Assembly (NCBI RefSeq): GCF_029633865.1
Contig: NC_079216.1
Location: forward strand, 24,378,136-24,442,135
Reading direction: 5' to 3'
DNA: 64,000 nt
Source: Lampris incognitus
Taxonomy: Eukaryota; Chordata; Actinopteri; Lampriformes; Lampridae
The translations under genes and the position numbers were made by a program. Below the pieces are notes generated by a model. That model was not told the DNA's origin. It was given only the letters and a program-made list of their open reading frames with translations, and ran no database searches. Shown piece by piece: positions 46,401 to 55,909 of the stretch (positions are counted from its first letter, which is position 1; every line of letters begins with the position of its first letter).

Positions 46401-47793
46401 ATTGCTTATGGCATGAAACAGGCTTGTACTGTCTCAAAGAATTTACTTGACTCACTGGATTATTTTGCTCCTTATTTGTTGAGCACTTTCCCTATCGTTG
46501 AGTGTTTCTTTTAAGAAAGTTATACATATATACACTACCGTTCAAAAGTTTGGGATCACCCAAACAATTTTGTGTTTTCCATGAAAAGTCACACTTATTC
46601 ACCACCATATGTTGTGAAATGAATAGAAAATAGAGTCAAGACATTGACAAGGTTAGAAATAATGATTTGTGTTTGAAATAAGATTTTTTTTACATCAAAC
46701 TTTGCTTTCGTCAAAGAATCCTCCATTTGCAGCAATTACAGCATTGCAGACCTTTGGCATTCTAGCTGTTAATTTGTTGAGGTAATCTGGAGAAATTGCA
46801 CCCCACGCTTCCAGAAGCAGCTCCCACAAGTTGGATTGGTTGGATGGGCACTTCTTTGAGCAGATTGAGTTTCTGGAGCATCACATTTGTGGGGTCAATT
46901 AAACGCTCAAAATGGCCAGAAAAAGAGAACTTTCATCTGAAACTCGACAGTCTATTCTTGTTCTTAGAAATGAAGGCTATTCCATGCGAGAAATTGCTAA
47001 GAAATTGAAGATTTCCTACACCGGTGTGTACTACTCCCTTCAGAGGACAGCACAAACAGGCTCTAACCAGAGTAGAAAAAGAAGTGGGAGGCCGCGTTGC
47101 ACAACTGAGCAAGAAGATAAGTACATTAGAGTCTCTAGTTTGAGAAACAGACGCCTCACAGGTCCCCAACTGGCATCTTCATTAAATAGTACCTGTTAGA
47201 GCCTGTTTGTGCTGTCCTCTGAAGGGAGTAGTACACACCGGTGTAGGAAATCTTCAATTTCTTAGCAATTTCTCGCATGGAATAGCCTTCATTTCTAAGA
47301 ACAAGAATAGACTGTCGAGTTTCAGATGAAAGTTCTCTTTTTCTGGCCATTTTGAGCGTTTAATTGACCCCACAAATGTGATGCTCCAGAAACTCAATCT
47401 GCTCAAAGAAGTGCCCATCCAACCAATCCAACTTGTGGGAGCTGCTTCTGGAAGCGTGGGGTGCAATTTCTCCAGATTACCTCAACAAATTAACAGCTAG
47501 AATGCCAAAGGTCTGCAATGCTGTAATTGCTGCAAATGGAGGATTCTTTGACGAAAGCAAAGTTTGATGTAAAAAAAATCTTATTTCAAATACAAATCAT
47601 TATTTCTAACCTTGTCAATGTCTTGACTCTATTTTCTATTCATTTCACAACATATGGTGGTGAATAAGTGTGACTTTTCATGGAAAACACAAAATTGTTT
47701 GGGTGATCCCAAACTTTTGAACGGTAGTGTATATAAATTTTAATGCATTGCAGTACAGGCCTGTTTTGTGCGTCGTGCACTCACCAGTTGCTA

Positions 47794-47871
<78 letters not shown>

Positions 47872-50800
47872 ATATACATAAAAATCCTTTTTCCTGTATC
47901 CGTATATATATGTATTAAAATCTTTTTCCTGTATCCGTGTTGATATATATATATATGGCTAGATATATATAGATATCTATATATCTGTATCTATCTATAT
48001 ACATCCATCCATCCATTATCTTAACCGCTTATCCTGCTCTCAGGGTCGCAAGGATGCTGGAGCCTATTCCAGCAGTCATTATATATACACACACACACAC
48101 ACACACACATCTACAGTGCATCCGGAAAGTATTCACACCCCTTCTCTTTCCCCAGATTTTGTTATGTTACAGCCTTATTCCAAAATGGATTAAATTCCTT
48201 TTTTTTCTCATCAATCTACACACAATACCCCATAATGACAAAGTGAAAAAGGTTTTGTAGAAATTTTTGCAAATTTATTAAAAATAAAAAACTGAAATAT
48301 TGCATGTACATAAGTATTCACACCCTTTACTCAGTACTTGGTTAAGGCACCCTTGGCAGCGATTACAGCCTCGAGTCTTCTTGGGTATGAAGCTACAAGC
48401 TTGGCACACCAATATTTGGGGTATTTCTCCCATTCTTCTCTGCAGATCCTCTCGAGCTCTGTAAGGTTAGATGGGGAGCGTTGCTGCACAGCAATTTTCA
48501 GGTCTTTCCAGAGATGTTCAATGGGGTTCAAGTCTGAGCTCTGGCTGGGCCACTCAAGGACATTCACAGACTTGTCCCGAAGCCACTCCTTCGTTGTCTT
48601 GGCTGTGTGCTTACGGTCGTTGTTGTGTTGAAAGGTAAACCTTCGCCCCAGTCTGAGGTCCTGAGCGCTCTGGAGCAGGTTTTCATCAAGGATCTCTCTG
48701 TACTTTGCTCCATTCATTTTTCCCTCGATCCTGACTAGTCTTCCAGTTCCTGCTGCTGAAAAACATCCCCACAGCATGATGCTGCCACCATCATGCTTCA
48801 CTGTAGGGGTGGTATTAGCAAGGTGATGAGAGGTGCCTGGTTTCCTCCAGACGCGACGTTTGGCATTCAGGCCCAAGAGTTCAATCTTGGTTTCATCAGA
48901 CCAGAGAATCTTGTTTCTCATGGTCTGAGAGTCCTTTAGGTGCTTTCTGGCAAACTCCAAGCGGGCTGTCATGTGCCTTTTACTGAACAGAGGCTTCCGT
49001 CTGGCCACTCTACCATAAAGGCCTGATTGGTGGAGTGCTGCAGAGATGGTTGTACTTCTGGAAGGTTCTCTCATCTCCACAGAGGAATGCTGGAGCTCTT
49101 TCAGAGTGACCATCGGGTTCTTGGTCACCTCTCTGACCAAGGCCCTTCTCCCCCGATTGCTCAGTTTGGCTGGGCGGCCAGCTCTAGGAAGAGTCCTGGT
49201 GGATTCAAACTTCTTCCATTTACGAATGATGGAGACCACTGGGCTCTTCGGGACCTTCAAAGCTGTAGAAATTTTTTTGTACCCTTTCCCAGCTCTGTGC
49301 CTCGATACAATCCTGTCTCGGAGGTCCACAGACAATTCCTTTGACCTCATGGCTTGGTTTCTGCTCAGACATGCACTGTCGACAGTGGGACCTTATATAG
49401 ACAGGTGTGTGCCTTTCCAAATCATGTCCAATCAATTGAATTTACTACAGGTGGACTCCAATCAAGATGTAGAAACATCTCAAGGATGATCAGTGGAAAC
49501 AGGATGAACCTGAGCTCAATTTTGAGTGTCATAGCAAAATGTGTGAATACTTATGTACATTCAATATTTCAGTTTTTTATTTTTAATAAATTTGCAAAAA
49601 TTTCAACAAAACCTTTTTCACTTTGTCATTACGGGGTAATTGTGTGTAGATTGATGAGAAAAAAAGGAATTTAATCCATTTTGGAATAAGGCTGTAACAT
49701 AACAAAATGTGGAGAAAGTGAGGGGGGGGAATACTTTCCGGATGCATTGTATATATATATACACTACCGTTCAAAAGTTTGGGATCACATTGAAATGTCC
49801 ATATTTTTGAAGGAAAAGCACTGTACTTTTCAATGAAGATAACTTTAAACTAGTCTTAACGTTAAAGAAATACACTCTATACATTGCTAATGTGGTAAAT
49901 GACTATTCTAGCTGCAAATGTCTGGTTTTTGGTGCAATATCTACATAGGTGTATAGAGGCCCATTTCAAGCAACTATCACTCCAGTGTTCTAATGGTACA
50001 ATGTGTTTGCTCATTGGCTCAGAAGGCTAATTGATGATTAGAAAACCCTTGTGCAATCATGTTCACACATCTGAAAACAGTTTAGCTCGTTACAGAAGCT
50101 ACAAAACTGACCTTCCTTTGAGCAGATTGAGTTTCTGGAGCATCACATTTGTGGGGTCAATTAAACGCTCAAAATGGCCAGAAAAAGAGAACTTTCATCT
50201 GAAACTCGACAGTCTATTCTTGTTCTTAGAAATGAAGGCTATTCCATGCGAGAAAGTGCTAAGAAATTGAAGATTTCCTACACCGGTGTGTACTACTCCC
50301 TTCAGAGGACAGCACAAACAGGCTCTAACCAGAGTAGAAAAAGAAGTGGGAGGCCGCGTTGCACAACTGAGCAAGAAGATAAGTACATTAGAGTCTCTAG
50401 TTTGAGAAACAGACGCCTCACAGGTCCCCAACTGGCATCTTCATTAAATAGTACCCGCAAAACACCAGTGTCAACATCTACAGTGAAGAGGCGGCTGCGG
50501 GATTCTGGGCTTCAGGCCAGAGTGGCAAAGAAAAAGCCATATCTGAGACTGACCAATAAAAGAAAAAGATTAAGATGGGCAAAAGAACACAGACATTGGA
50601 CAGAGGAAGACTGGAAAAAAGTGTTGTGGACGGATGAATCCAAGTTTGAGGTGTTTGGATCACAAAGAAGAACGTTTGTGAGACGCAGAACAAATGAAAA
50701 GATGCTGGAAGAATGCCTGACGCCATCTGTTAAGCATGGTGGAGGTAATGTGATGGTCTGGGGTTGCTTTGGTGCTGGTAAGGTGGGAGATTTGTACAGG

Positions 50801-51395
50801 GTAAAAGGGATTCTGAATAAGGAAGGCTATCACTCCATTTTGCAACGCCATGCCATACCCAGTGGACAGCGCTTGATTGGAGCCAATTTCATCCTACAAC
50901 AGGACAATGACCCTAAACACACCTCCAAATTGTGCAAGAACTATTTAGAGCAGAAGCAGGCAGCTGGTATTCTATCGGTAATGGAGTGGCCAGCGCAGTC
51001 ACCAGATCTGAACCCCATTGAGCTGTTGTGGGAGCAGCTTGACCGTATGGTACGCAAGAAGTGCCCATCCAACCAATCCAACTTGTGGGAGCTGCTTCTG
51101 GAAGCGTGGGGTGCAATTTCTCCAGATTACCTCAACAAATTAACAGCTAGAATGCCAAAGGTCTGCAATGCTGTAATTGCTGCAAATGGAGGATTCTTTG
51201 ACGAAAGCAAAGTTTGATGTAAAAAAAATCTTATTTCAAATACAAATCATTATTTCTAACCTTGTCAATGTCTTGACTCTATTTTCTATTCATTTCACAA
51301 CATATGGTGGTGAATAAGTGTGACTTTTCATGGAAAACACAAAGTTGTTTGGGTGATCCCAAACTTTTGAACGGTAGTGTATATATATGTGTGTA

Positions 51396-51428
<33 letters not shown>

Positions 51429-51502
51429 ATATGTATATGTGTGTATATATATGTATGTATATATATATATATATATGTATATATATGTGTGTGTGTATAT
51501 AC

Positions 51503-51538
<36 letters not shown>

Positions 51539-52985
51539 GTATATATAGTATATATGCATACAAACGAAACAGACACACTTGCCATCTCCCTTCCCACTTG
51601 TTTTCTTTGCACAGTGTGCACAACAAATGAGATATGTTCAAAACATGGACATAATGCATTAAATGAAAATGCATCTGAATACCAGGGGTTCATGCATACA
51701 ACACTGCTTAGACGCTACACTTAAATCTTGCATACACACAAAACAAAGAAACTGCATAAATTCAATCATAATCGCATATCTAAAACCTTGCGTATGCCAA
51801 ATTCTGCACATGTTCTTTTACAGTTGAACATGATTTGGACTTAATCAGAGTAACTTTAATTAATGGTAGGTGTATACTAACTATTACAAATTTTTTTTTT
51901 TGGATTTCCCCCCCTTTTATTCTCCCAATTGCATTTTTGGCCAATTACCCCACTCTTCCGAGCCATCCCAGTTGCTGCTCCACCCCCTCTGCCGATCTTG
52001 GAAGGGCTGCAGACTACCACGTCTCCTCCGATACATGTGGAGTTGCCAGCCGCTTTCTTTTCACCTGACAGTGAGGAGTTTCACCAGAGGGACATAGCAC
52101 GTGGGAGGATCACCCTATCCCCCCCCCCCGAACAGGTGCCCTGACCGATCACAGGAGGCGCTAGTGCAGTGACCAGGACACATACCCACATCCGGCTTCC
52201 CACCAGCAGACGCAGCCAACTGTGTCTGTAGGGACAGCTGACCAAGCCGGTGGCAACACGTGGATTCGAACAAGCGATCCCTGTCTTGGTAGGCAACGGA
52301 ATAGACTGCCATGCCACCTGGACGCCCTACTAACTACTATTCAACATGAGTTCAAATGCGATTGGTTAATTGTGAACACAGCCACATCCCCAATTAGAAA
52401 AAGGTGTGCACATTTGTGCAACCAGGTTATTGTACATTTTGCATTTTTATCCCCCTAAAGTGTTTCCGATTGTCTTTCCACTTTATTTTTATAGGTTGCA
52501 ATTTAAAAAAATGTGGAAAAAGTTACGAGATAATTTATCTTGGTTTCATTTTTTTTTACACCTCTAAAAACTGCAGTTTTAAAAGGGGTGTGTAGACTTT
52601 TTATATCCACTGTATCTGGTAAAAAGCGTGCGTAAAATCATCCAAATGTATAACCAACAAGACCTAAATAAAGTAAAAGTAAGTTTCAGTATTAGACAGA
52701 GTATCGGTTCAGTATTCAGAGGTTATGACAGATGTACAAAGAGTTTGACCAAATATTAAGTTTTTAAATTGAAATCACTGACAGCCACATTGTGCTAAGG
52801 GAATAAATACACAGCAGTGTAATATAATAGACAGCTACACTACCACTGCTGTGTGTGCGGCCCTGTGTGCACGTGTGTGTTCTTACTAGGAGCCTTCCTC
52901 CAGTCGTATGGCGCTCCTCTGACATCATCATCTCTGGTGTACCCCCACTCCACCAGTGCCTGCACCACAGTGAAGAAATACATTC
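43063..52985 (-). CDS. pla2g15: Lysosomal phospholipase A2 (group XV), 3' four exons only
   Basis: In gene order the exons are 52985-52887, 46214-45990, 45468-45356 and 43464-43063. All junctions are in phase. PLA2G15 is a lysosomal alpha/beta-hydrolase (phospholipase and transacylase, LCAT family). The nucleophile elbow is [13 protein letters not shown]. The catalytic Asp lies in [13 protein letters not shown] and the His in [29 protein letters not shown] and [20 protein letters not shown] align closely with human PLA2G15. AHSMGN, rather than the HSLG of LCAT, supports this paralogue. The signal peptide and N-terminal exons are not found up to 64.0 kb, so the gene continues beyond the window. 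No defect is seen in the visible exons. Confidence 0.9.
43865..44104 (+). mobile_element. tRNA-derived SINE, second family
   Basis: tRNA-like head GGCTCATGAGGTAGAGCGGG with box B CTGGTTCGAGCACCAG. The middle reads TCCTTGAGCAAGACACTGAA and the 3' end is CACTTTGAGTGGTCAGTAGA followed by ATACAGTCCATTTA. This 3' end is common among teleost SINEs. In a pla2g15 intron. Confidence 0.85.
44336..44552. mobile_element. MITE with 22-bp terminal inverted repeats
   Basis: The left end begins GGCTCAGCGTTTTCGGTTTT and the right end is its reverse complement. It is flanked by near-identical 13-bp direct copies of TAAGCATTTACAA (44323-44335) and TAAGCATTTATAA (44554-44566). No coding sequence. Confidence 0.8.
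44831..45288 (+). mobile_element. SINE family C (tRNA-like head), pla2g15 intron
   Basis: Head GTCCAGGTGGCGTGGTGGTC with box B GCCGGTTCGAATCTCCG. Body CCTACAGACACAGTTGGCCG and CTCCTCACTGTCAGGTGAAA, and 3' end GGGGTAATTGGCCAGGTACA followed by an A-rich tail. Related copies are at 51.9 kb (minus) and 53.7/55.4 kb (plus, split). Confidence 0.85.
45356..45468 (-). CDS. pla2g15: pla2g15 penultimate exon
   Basis: 113 nt encoding [20 protein letters not shown] then [17 protein letters not shown]. Acceptor TCGCTGCAG, donor CAG|GTCTGT. Both junctions are in phase with the neighbours. Confidence 0.9.
45533..45770. repeat. Probable dispersed repeat
   Basis: The stretch TTTATATAGCCTTTTTCTAG, followed by CACCTGGGTGATGCACGGCA and CGCCACACATCAG, resembles a repeat I remember from other teleost genomes. 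No ends were found by eye. Confidence 0.35.
45990..46214 (-). CDS. pla2g15: pla2g15 exon with catalytic serine
   Basis: 225 nt encoding [20 protein letters not shown], then [20 protein letters not shown], and ending [10 protein letters not shown]. Ser of AHSMG is the nucleophile. Acceptor CCTGTGTTCCAG, donor CTCTG|GTGAGA. Confidence 0.94.
46375..46464. repeat. Perfect 25-bp inverted repeat
   Basis: Left arm AATAATCCAGTGAGTCAAGT and five more bases (46375-46399); the right arm is the exact reverse complement (46440-46464), 40 bp apart. Possibly a MITE core. Confidence 0.8.
46533..47729. mobile_element. Palindromic DD38E-element derivative B, about 1.2 kb
   Basis: Bounded by TA. From the left it has the DD38E 3' end in reverse, then the 5' UTR and N-terminal transposase codons forward (46912-47199). 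After a centre (AATAGTACCTGTTAGAGCC) it has the N-terminal codons and 5' UTR in reverse (47350 downward), then the 3' end forward. The two arms (about 46533-47068 and 47199-47729) are near-perfect reverse complements around about 130 bp. The catalytic domain is absent. It lies in the pla2g15 intron between the 99-nt and 225-nt exons. Confidence 0.9.
47732..47960. repeat. Fold-back repeat fragments with TA/GT microsatellite
   Basis: TGCAGTACAGGCCTG and the CCTTTTTCCTGTATCCGT motif recur from the fold-back repeat family of 21.3 and 60.9 kb. Between them lies a compound TA/GT microsatellite (about 47800-47868). Confidence 0.6.
48003..48081 (-). mobile_element. SINE type 1 tail fragment
   Basis: Reverse of the type 1 SINE 3' end: ATCCATCCATTATCTTAACC then GGATGCTGGAGCCTATTCCA. 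Cut off at TCATT, where a TA/CA repeat begins. Confidence 0.8.
48114..49749 (-). mobile_element. Tc1-like transposon (DD34E family), copy 4, full length
   Basis: 1636 bp with CAGTGCATCCGGAAAGTATT at the left and its slightly diverged complement (GGATGCATTG) at the right. It lies in the pla2g15 intron. Only about 12 bp of TA repeat separate it from the next transposon. Confidence 0.94.
48331..49350 (-). CDS. Tc1-like transposase, copy 4; full length, catalytic Asp replaced
   Basis: 339 residues from [20 protein letters not shown] to AAKGALTKY, no stop. The DDE positions read [22 protein letters not shown] (Asn where Asp is expected) and LNPIEHLW. Probably inactive for the same reason as copy 1. 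Confidence 0.9.
   Translation of the reverse strand: MRSKELSVDLRDRIVSRHRAGKGYKKISTALKVPKSPVVSIIRKWKKFESTRTLPRAGRPAKLSNRGRRALVREVTKNPMVTLKELQHSSVEMREPSRSTTISAALHQSGLYGRVARRKPLFSKRHMTARLEFARKHLKDSQTMRNKILWSDETKIELLGLNAKRRVWRKPGTSHHLANTTPTVKHDGGSIMLWGCFSAAGTGRLVRIEGKMNGAKYREILDENLLQSAQDLRLGRRFTFQHNNDRKHTAKTTKEWLRDKSVNVLEWPSQSSDLNPIEHLWKDLKIAVQQRSPSNLTELERICREEWEKYPKYWCAKLVASYPRRLEAVIAAKGALTKY
49762..51379 (+). mobile_element. DD38E Tc1-like transposon, intact copy C
   Basis: 1618 bp between TA dinucleotides. The 27-bp terminal inverted repeats begin CACTACCGTTCAAAAGTTTG. It encodes one complete transposase. Its sequence is almost identical to copy D at 59.2 kb. The DD38E spacing fits the group described as Intruder; that label is from memory. 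Confidence 0.93.
50174..51217 (+). CDS. DD38E transposase, complete (347 residues)
   Basis: Starts [21 protein letters not shown]-terminal HTH region ([16 protein letters not shown]) followed by a basic [11 protein letters not shown] motif and a second HTH (about 60-115). DDE domain: first Asp in [13 protein letters not shown], second in [12 protein letters not shown], Glu in [11 protein letters not shown], with 38 residues between the last two. All three acidic residues are present and there is no stop. The protein is identical in copy D. It is the best candidate for an active transposase in the window. Confidence 0.93.
   Translation: MARKRELSSETRQSILVLRNEGYSMRESAKKLKISYTGVYYSLQRTAQTGSNQSRKRSGRPRCTTEQEDKYIRVSSLRNRRLTGPQLASSLNSTRKTPVSTSTVKRRLRDSGLQARVAKKKPYLRLTNKRKRLRWAKEHRHWTEEDWKKVLWTDESKFEVFGSQRRTFVRRRTNEKMLEECLTPSVKHGGGNVMVWGCFGAGKVGDLYRVKGILNKEGYHSILQRHAIPSGQRLIGANFILQQDNDPKHTSKLCKNYLEQKQAAGILSVMEWPAQSPDLNPIELLWEQLDRMVRKKCPSNQSNLWELLLEAWGAISPDYLNKLTARMPKVCNAVIAANGGFFDESKV
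51380..51545. repeat. TG/TA compound microsatellite
   Basis: TG, TA and CA runs directly after the right end of DD38E copy C. Several open frames over it are artefacts. Confidence 0.9.
51891..52326 (-). mobile_element. SINE family C, minus copy
   Basis: Reverse of the family C SINE: T-rich tail at 51.89 kb, then CCAATTACCCCACTCTTCCG, TTTCACCTGACAGTGAGGAG, and the head ending CCACCTGGACGCCC at 52.33 kb. It lies about 560 bp from the 99-nt pla2g15 exon. Confidence 0.85.
52887..52985 (-). CDS. pla2g15: pla2g15 99-nt exon
   Basis: Encodes [20 protein letters not shown] then [12 protein letters not shown], matching the [21 protein letters not shown] region of human PLA2G15. Donor CCTA|GTAAGA. 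The acceptor CTCTCCTAG is preceded by a (CT)n(GT)n microsatellite. Exon phase is 1-1, so skipping it would keep the frame. Confidence 0.9.
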
Positions 52986-52989
52986 CTAG

Positions 52990-53001
52990 GAGAGAGAGAG
53001 A

Positions 53002-53076
<75 letters not shown>
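52990..53076. repeat. (GA)n(CA)n microsatellite upstream of an exon acceptor
   Basis: On the plus strand, GAGAGAGAGAGAGA followed by about 37 CA units. On the gene's strand this is (TG)n(TC)n ending in the acceptor AG of the 99-nt pla2g15 exon. Confidence 0.92.
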
Positions 53077-53079
<3 letters not shown>

Positions 53080-53189
53080 TTAAAACAGAGCATTATAAAT
53101 TTCACGGTTTTGGCCAAAATACCAACCACTCAGCCCTGAAGTATTTGATAATGTGATCAATGTGTCTACACCCCGTTAATGTACTATAC

Positions 53190-53382
53190 CAGGGGTGGCT
53201 AACCATGTGCCATGGAGAGCTACGTGTATGCAGGTTTTCATTCCAGCCGGACTCCACACCAGGTGACTTCACTGATTAGCAACCCTTCAACCAAAGAGTG
53301 AAATCCCCTGGTGTGGAGTCGGGTTGGAATGAAAACCTGCATACACATGGCTCTCCATGGCACATGGTTAGCGCCACCGCTG
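53190..53382. mobile_element. hAT-like palindromic MITE
   Basis: The left CAGGGGTGGCTAACCATGTG and right CACATGGTTAGCGCCACCGC are near complements. Inner parts (CTCCATGGCACATGG; GCAGGTTTTCATTCCAG) also pair. No clear 8-bp duplication was found. Confidence 0.7.
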
Positions 53383-53439
53383 GTCTCCATAAATACATTA
53401 ATGTACTTTACATTGTTCGTATTTGACTCAACTATGTTC

Positions 53440-53444
<5 letters not shown>

Positions 53445-53502
<58 letters not shown>
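53445..53502. repeat. (TA)n microsatellite
   Basis: About 29 TA units, seen directly. Confidence 0.95.
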
Positions 53503-53506
<4 letters not shown>

Positions 53507-53793
53507 TGTTGTCACGATACCAACATTTTTGTTTCAATACCAATACTGTTACCAGTCTGCCATTGAGCTTTAATTTAATTCTGAACAACTCTGTCATGAT
53601 TCAAAATAGAATTGTAGATATTAAAAAAATAAGAAACGACATTCAAATGGGTGTCAGGGTGGCAGGGCGGTTTATTCCGTTGGCCACCAACACAGGGATT
53701 GGCGGTTCAAATCCCTGTGTTACCTCCGGCTTGGGCGGGTGTCCCTACAGACACTATTGGCCATGTCTGCAGGTGGTAAGCCGGATGTGGGCA

Positions 53794-55411
53794 CAGTGCA
53801 TCCGGAAAGTATTCACACCCCTTCACTTTCCACACATTTTGTTATGTTACAGCCTTATTCCAAAATGGATTAAATTACTTCTTTTCTCATCAATCTACAT
53901 ACAATACCCCATAATGACAAAGTGAAAAAGGTTTTGTAGAAATTTATTAAAAATAAAAAACTGAAATATTGCAAGTAGTCACACCTTTTGCTATGACACT
54001 CAAAATTGAGCTCAGGTTCATCCTGTTTCCACTGATCATCCTTGAGATGTTTCTACATCTTGGTTGGAGTCCACCTATAGTAAATTCAATGGATTGGACA
54101 TGATTTGGAAAGGCACACACCTGTCTATATAAGGTCCCACTGTTGACAGTGCATGTCAGAGCAAAAACCAAGCCATGAAGTCAAAGGAATTGTCTGTGGA
54201 CATCTGAGACAGGATTGTATTGAGGCACAGATCGGGGGAAGGGTACAAAAAAATTTCTACAGCTTCGAAGGTCCCGAAGAGCACAGTGGTCTCCATCATT
54301 CGTAAATGGAAGACGTTTGGATCCACCAGGACTCTTCCTAGAGCTGGCCGCCCAGCCAAACTGAGCAATCGGGGGAGAAGGGCCTTGGTCAGGGAGGTGA
54401 CCAAGAACCCGATGGTCACTCTGACAGAGCTCCAGCATTCCTCTGTGGAGATGGGAGAACCTTCCAGAAGGACAACCATCTCTGCAGCACTCCACCAATC
54501 AGGCCTTTATGGTAGAGTGGCCAGACGGAAGCCTCTGCTCAGTAAAAGGCACATGACAGCCCACTTGGAGTTTGCCAGAAAGCACCTAAAGGACTCTCAG
54601 ACCATGAGAAACAAGATTCTCTGGTCTGATGAAACCAAGATTGAACTCTTTGGCCTGAATGCCAAACGTCGCTTCTGGAGGAAACCAGGCACCTCTCATC
54701 ACCTTGCTAATACCATCCCTACAGTGAAGCATGGTGGTGGCAGCATCATGCTGTGGGGATATTTTTCAGCGGCAGGAACTGGGAGACTAGTCAGGATCGA
54801 GGGAAAGATGAATGGAGCAAAGTACAGAGAGATCCTTGATGAAAACCTGCTCCAGAGCACGCAGGACCTCAGACAGGGGCGAAGGTTTACCTTTCAACAC
54901 GACAACGACCGTAAGCACACAGCCAAGACAACGAAGGAGTGGCTTCGGGACAAGTCTGTGAATGTCCTTGAGTGGCCCAGCCAGAGCCCAGACTTGAACC
55001 CCATTGAACATCTCTGGAAAGACCTGAAAATTGCTGTGCAGCGACGCTCCCCATCTAACCTTACAGAGCTCGAGAGGATCTGCAGAGGAGAATGGGAGAA
55101 ATACCCCAAATATAGGTGTGCCAAGCTTGTGGCTTCATACCCAAGAAGACTTGAGGCTGTTATCGCTGCCAAGGGTGCCTCAACTAAGTACTGAGTAAAG
55201 GGTGTGAATACTTATGTACATGCAATATTTCAGTTTTTTATTTTTAATAAATTTGCAAAAATTTCTACAAAACCTTTTTTGTCTTGTCATTATGGGGTAT
55301 TGTATGTAGATTGATGAGAAAAAAAAGGAATTTAATCCATTTTGGAATAAGGTTGTAACATAACAAAATGTGGGGAAAGTGAAGGGGTGTGAATACTTTC
55401 TGGATGCACTG
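53794..55411 (+). mobile_element. Tc1-like transposon (DD34E family), copy 5
   Basis: 1618 bp with CAGTGCATCCGGAAAGTATT and its complement at the ends. TA follows on the right, while the left flank reads CA (a changed TA). Inserted into a family C SINE. Confidence 0.94.
54175..55194 (+). pseudogene. Tc1-like transposase, copy 5: catalytic triad present, early stop
   Basis: [10 protein letters not shown] is followed by TGA at codon 11 (54205-54207). Downstream the frame is open to AAKGASTKY. This is the only long copy here with Asp at the second catalytic position ([12 protein letters not shown]). It also reads SPDLNPIE like other Tc1 enzymes, where its relatives have SSDLNPIE. Confidence 0.88.
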
Positions 55412-55909
55412 TATGTGTCCTGATCACTGCACTAGCGCCTCCTCTAGTCGGTCGGGGCACCTGTTCTGGGGGGAGGAGGAAGTGGGAGTAATAGCATGAT
55501 CCTCCCATGTGCTACGTCCCCCTGGTGAAACTCCTCACTGTCAGGTGAAAAGAAGCGGCTGGCGACTCCACATGTATCGGAGGAGGCACGTAGTAGTCTG
55601 CAGCCCTCCCCGGATCGGCAGAGGGGGTAGAGCATCGACCAGGATGGTTCGGAAGAGTGGGGTAATTGGCCAAGTACAATTGGGGAGAAAAAAATCAAAA
55701 AGAAATGACATTCAACACAATGAAATCTATACTATGACAAAAATTAGCACATTAATAGTCCAACTAATATAGCAGCATAAGTGGCTTGAATGGTATCCGG
55801 TCACTACTCAGCCTAAACCGTAGTCCTAGGGTGGCTGGCTGTTTATTTGTTACTCAGTCCCTTTGCCTTGTTTAGATTTTTGGCCAAGAAAACAAGGGCA
55901 TCTACATTT

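Larger units (their letters stand above)
53651..55704 (+). mobile_element. SINE family C, plus copy, split by Tc1 copy 5
   Basis: The 5' half is 53651-53793 (box B GGCGGTTCAAATCCC) and the 3' half 55412-55704 (ATGTGTCCTGATCACTGCAC onward, with ATTGGCCAAGTACAATTGGG near the end). Joined at the Tc1 boundaries, they restore the order seen in the uninterrupted copy at 44.8 kb. The Tc1 element therefore inserted into an existing SINE. Confidence 0.88.

Noticed and set aside
51279-51724. Several overlapping open frames rich in Cys-Val, Tyr-Ile and His-Thr
   Set aside because: Artefacts of TG/TA/CA simple repeats; the same applies at 33.3, 33.9, 47.8, 52.9 and 59.2 kb.
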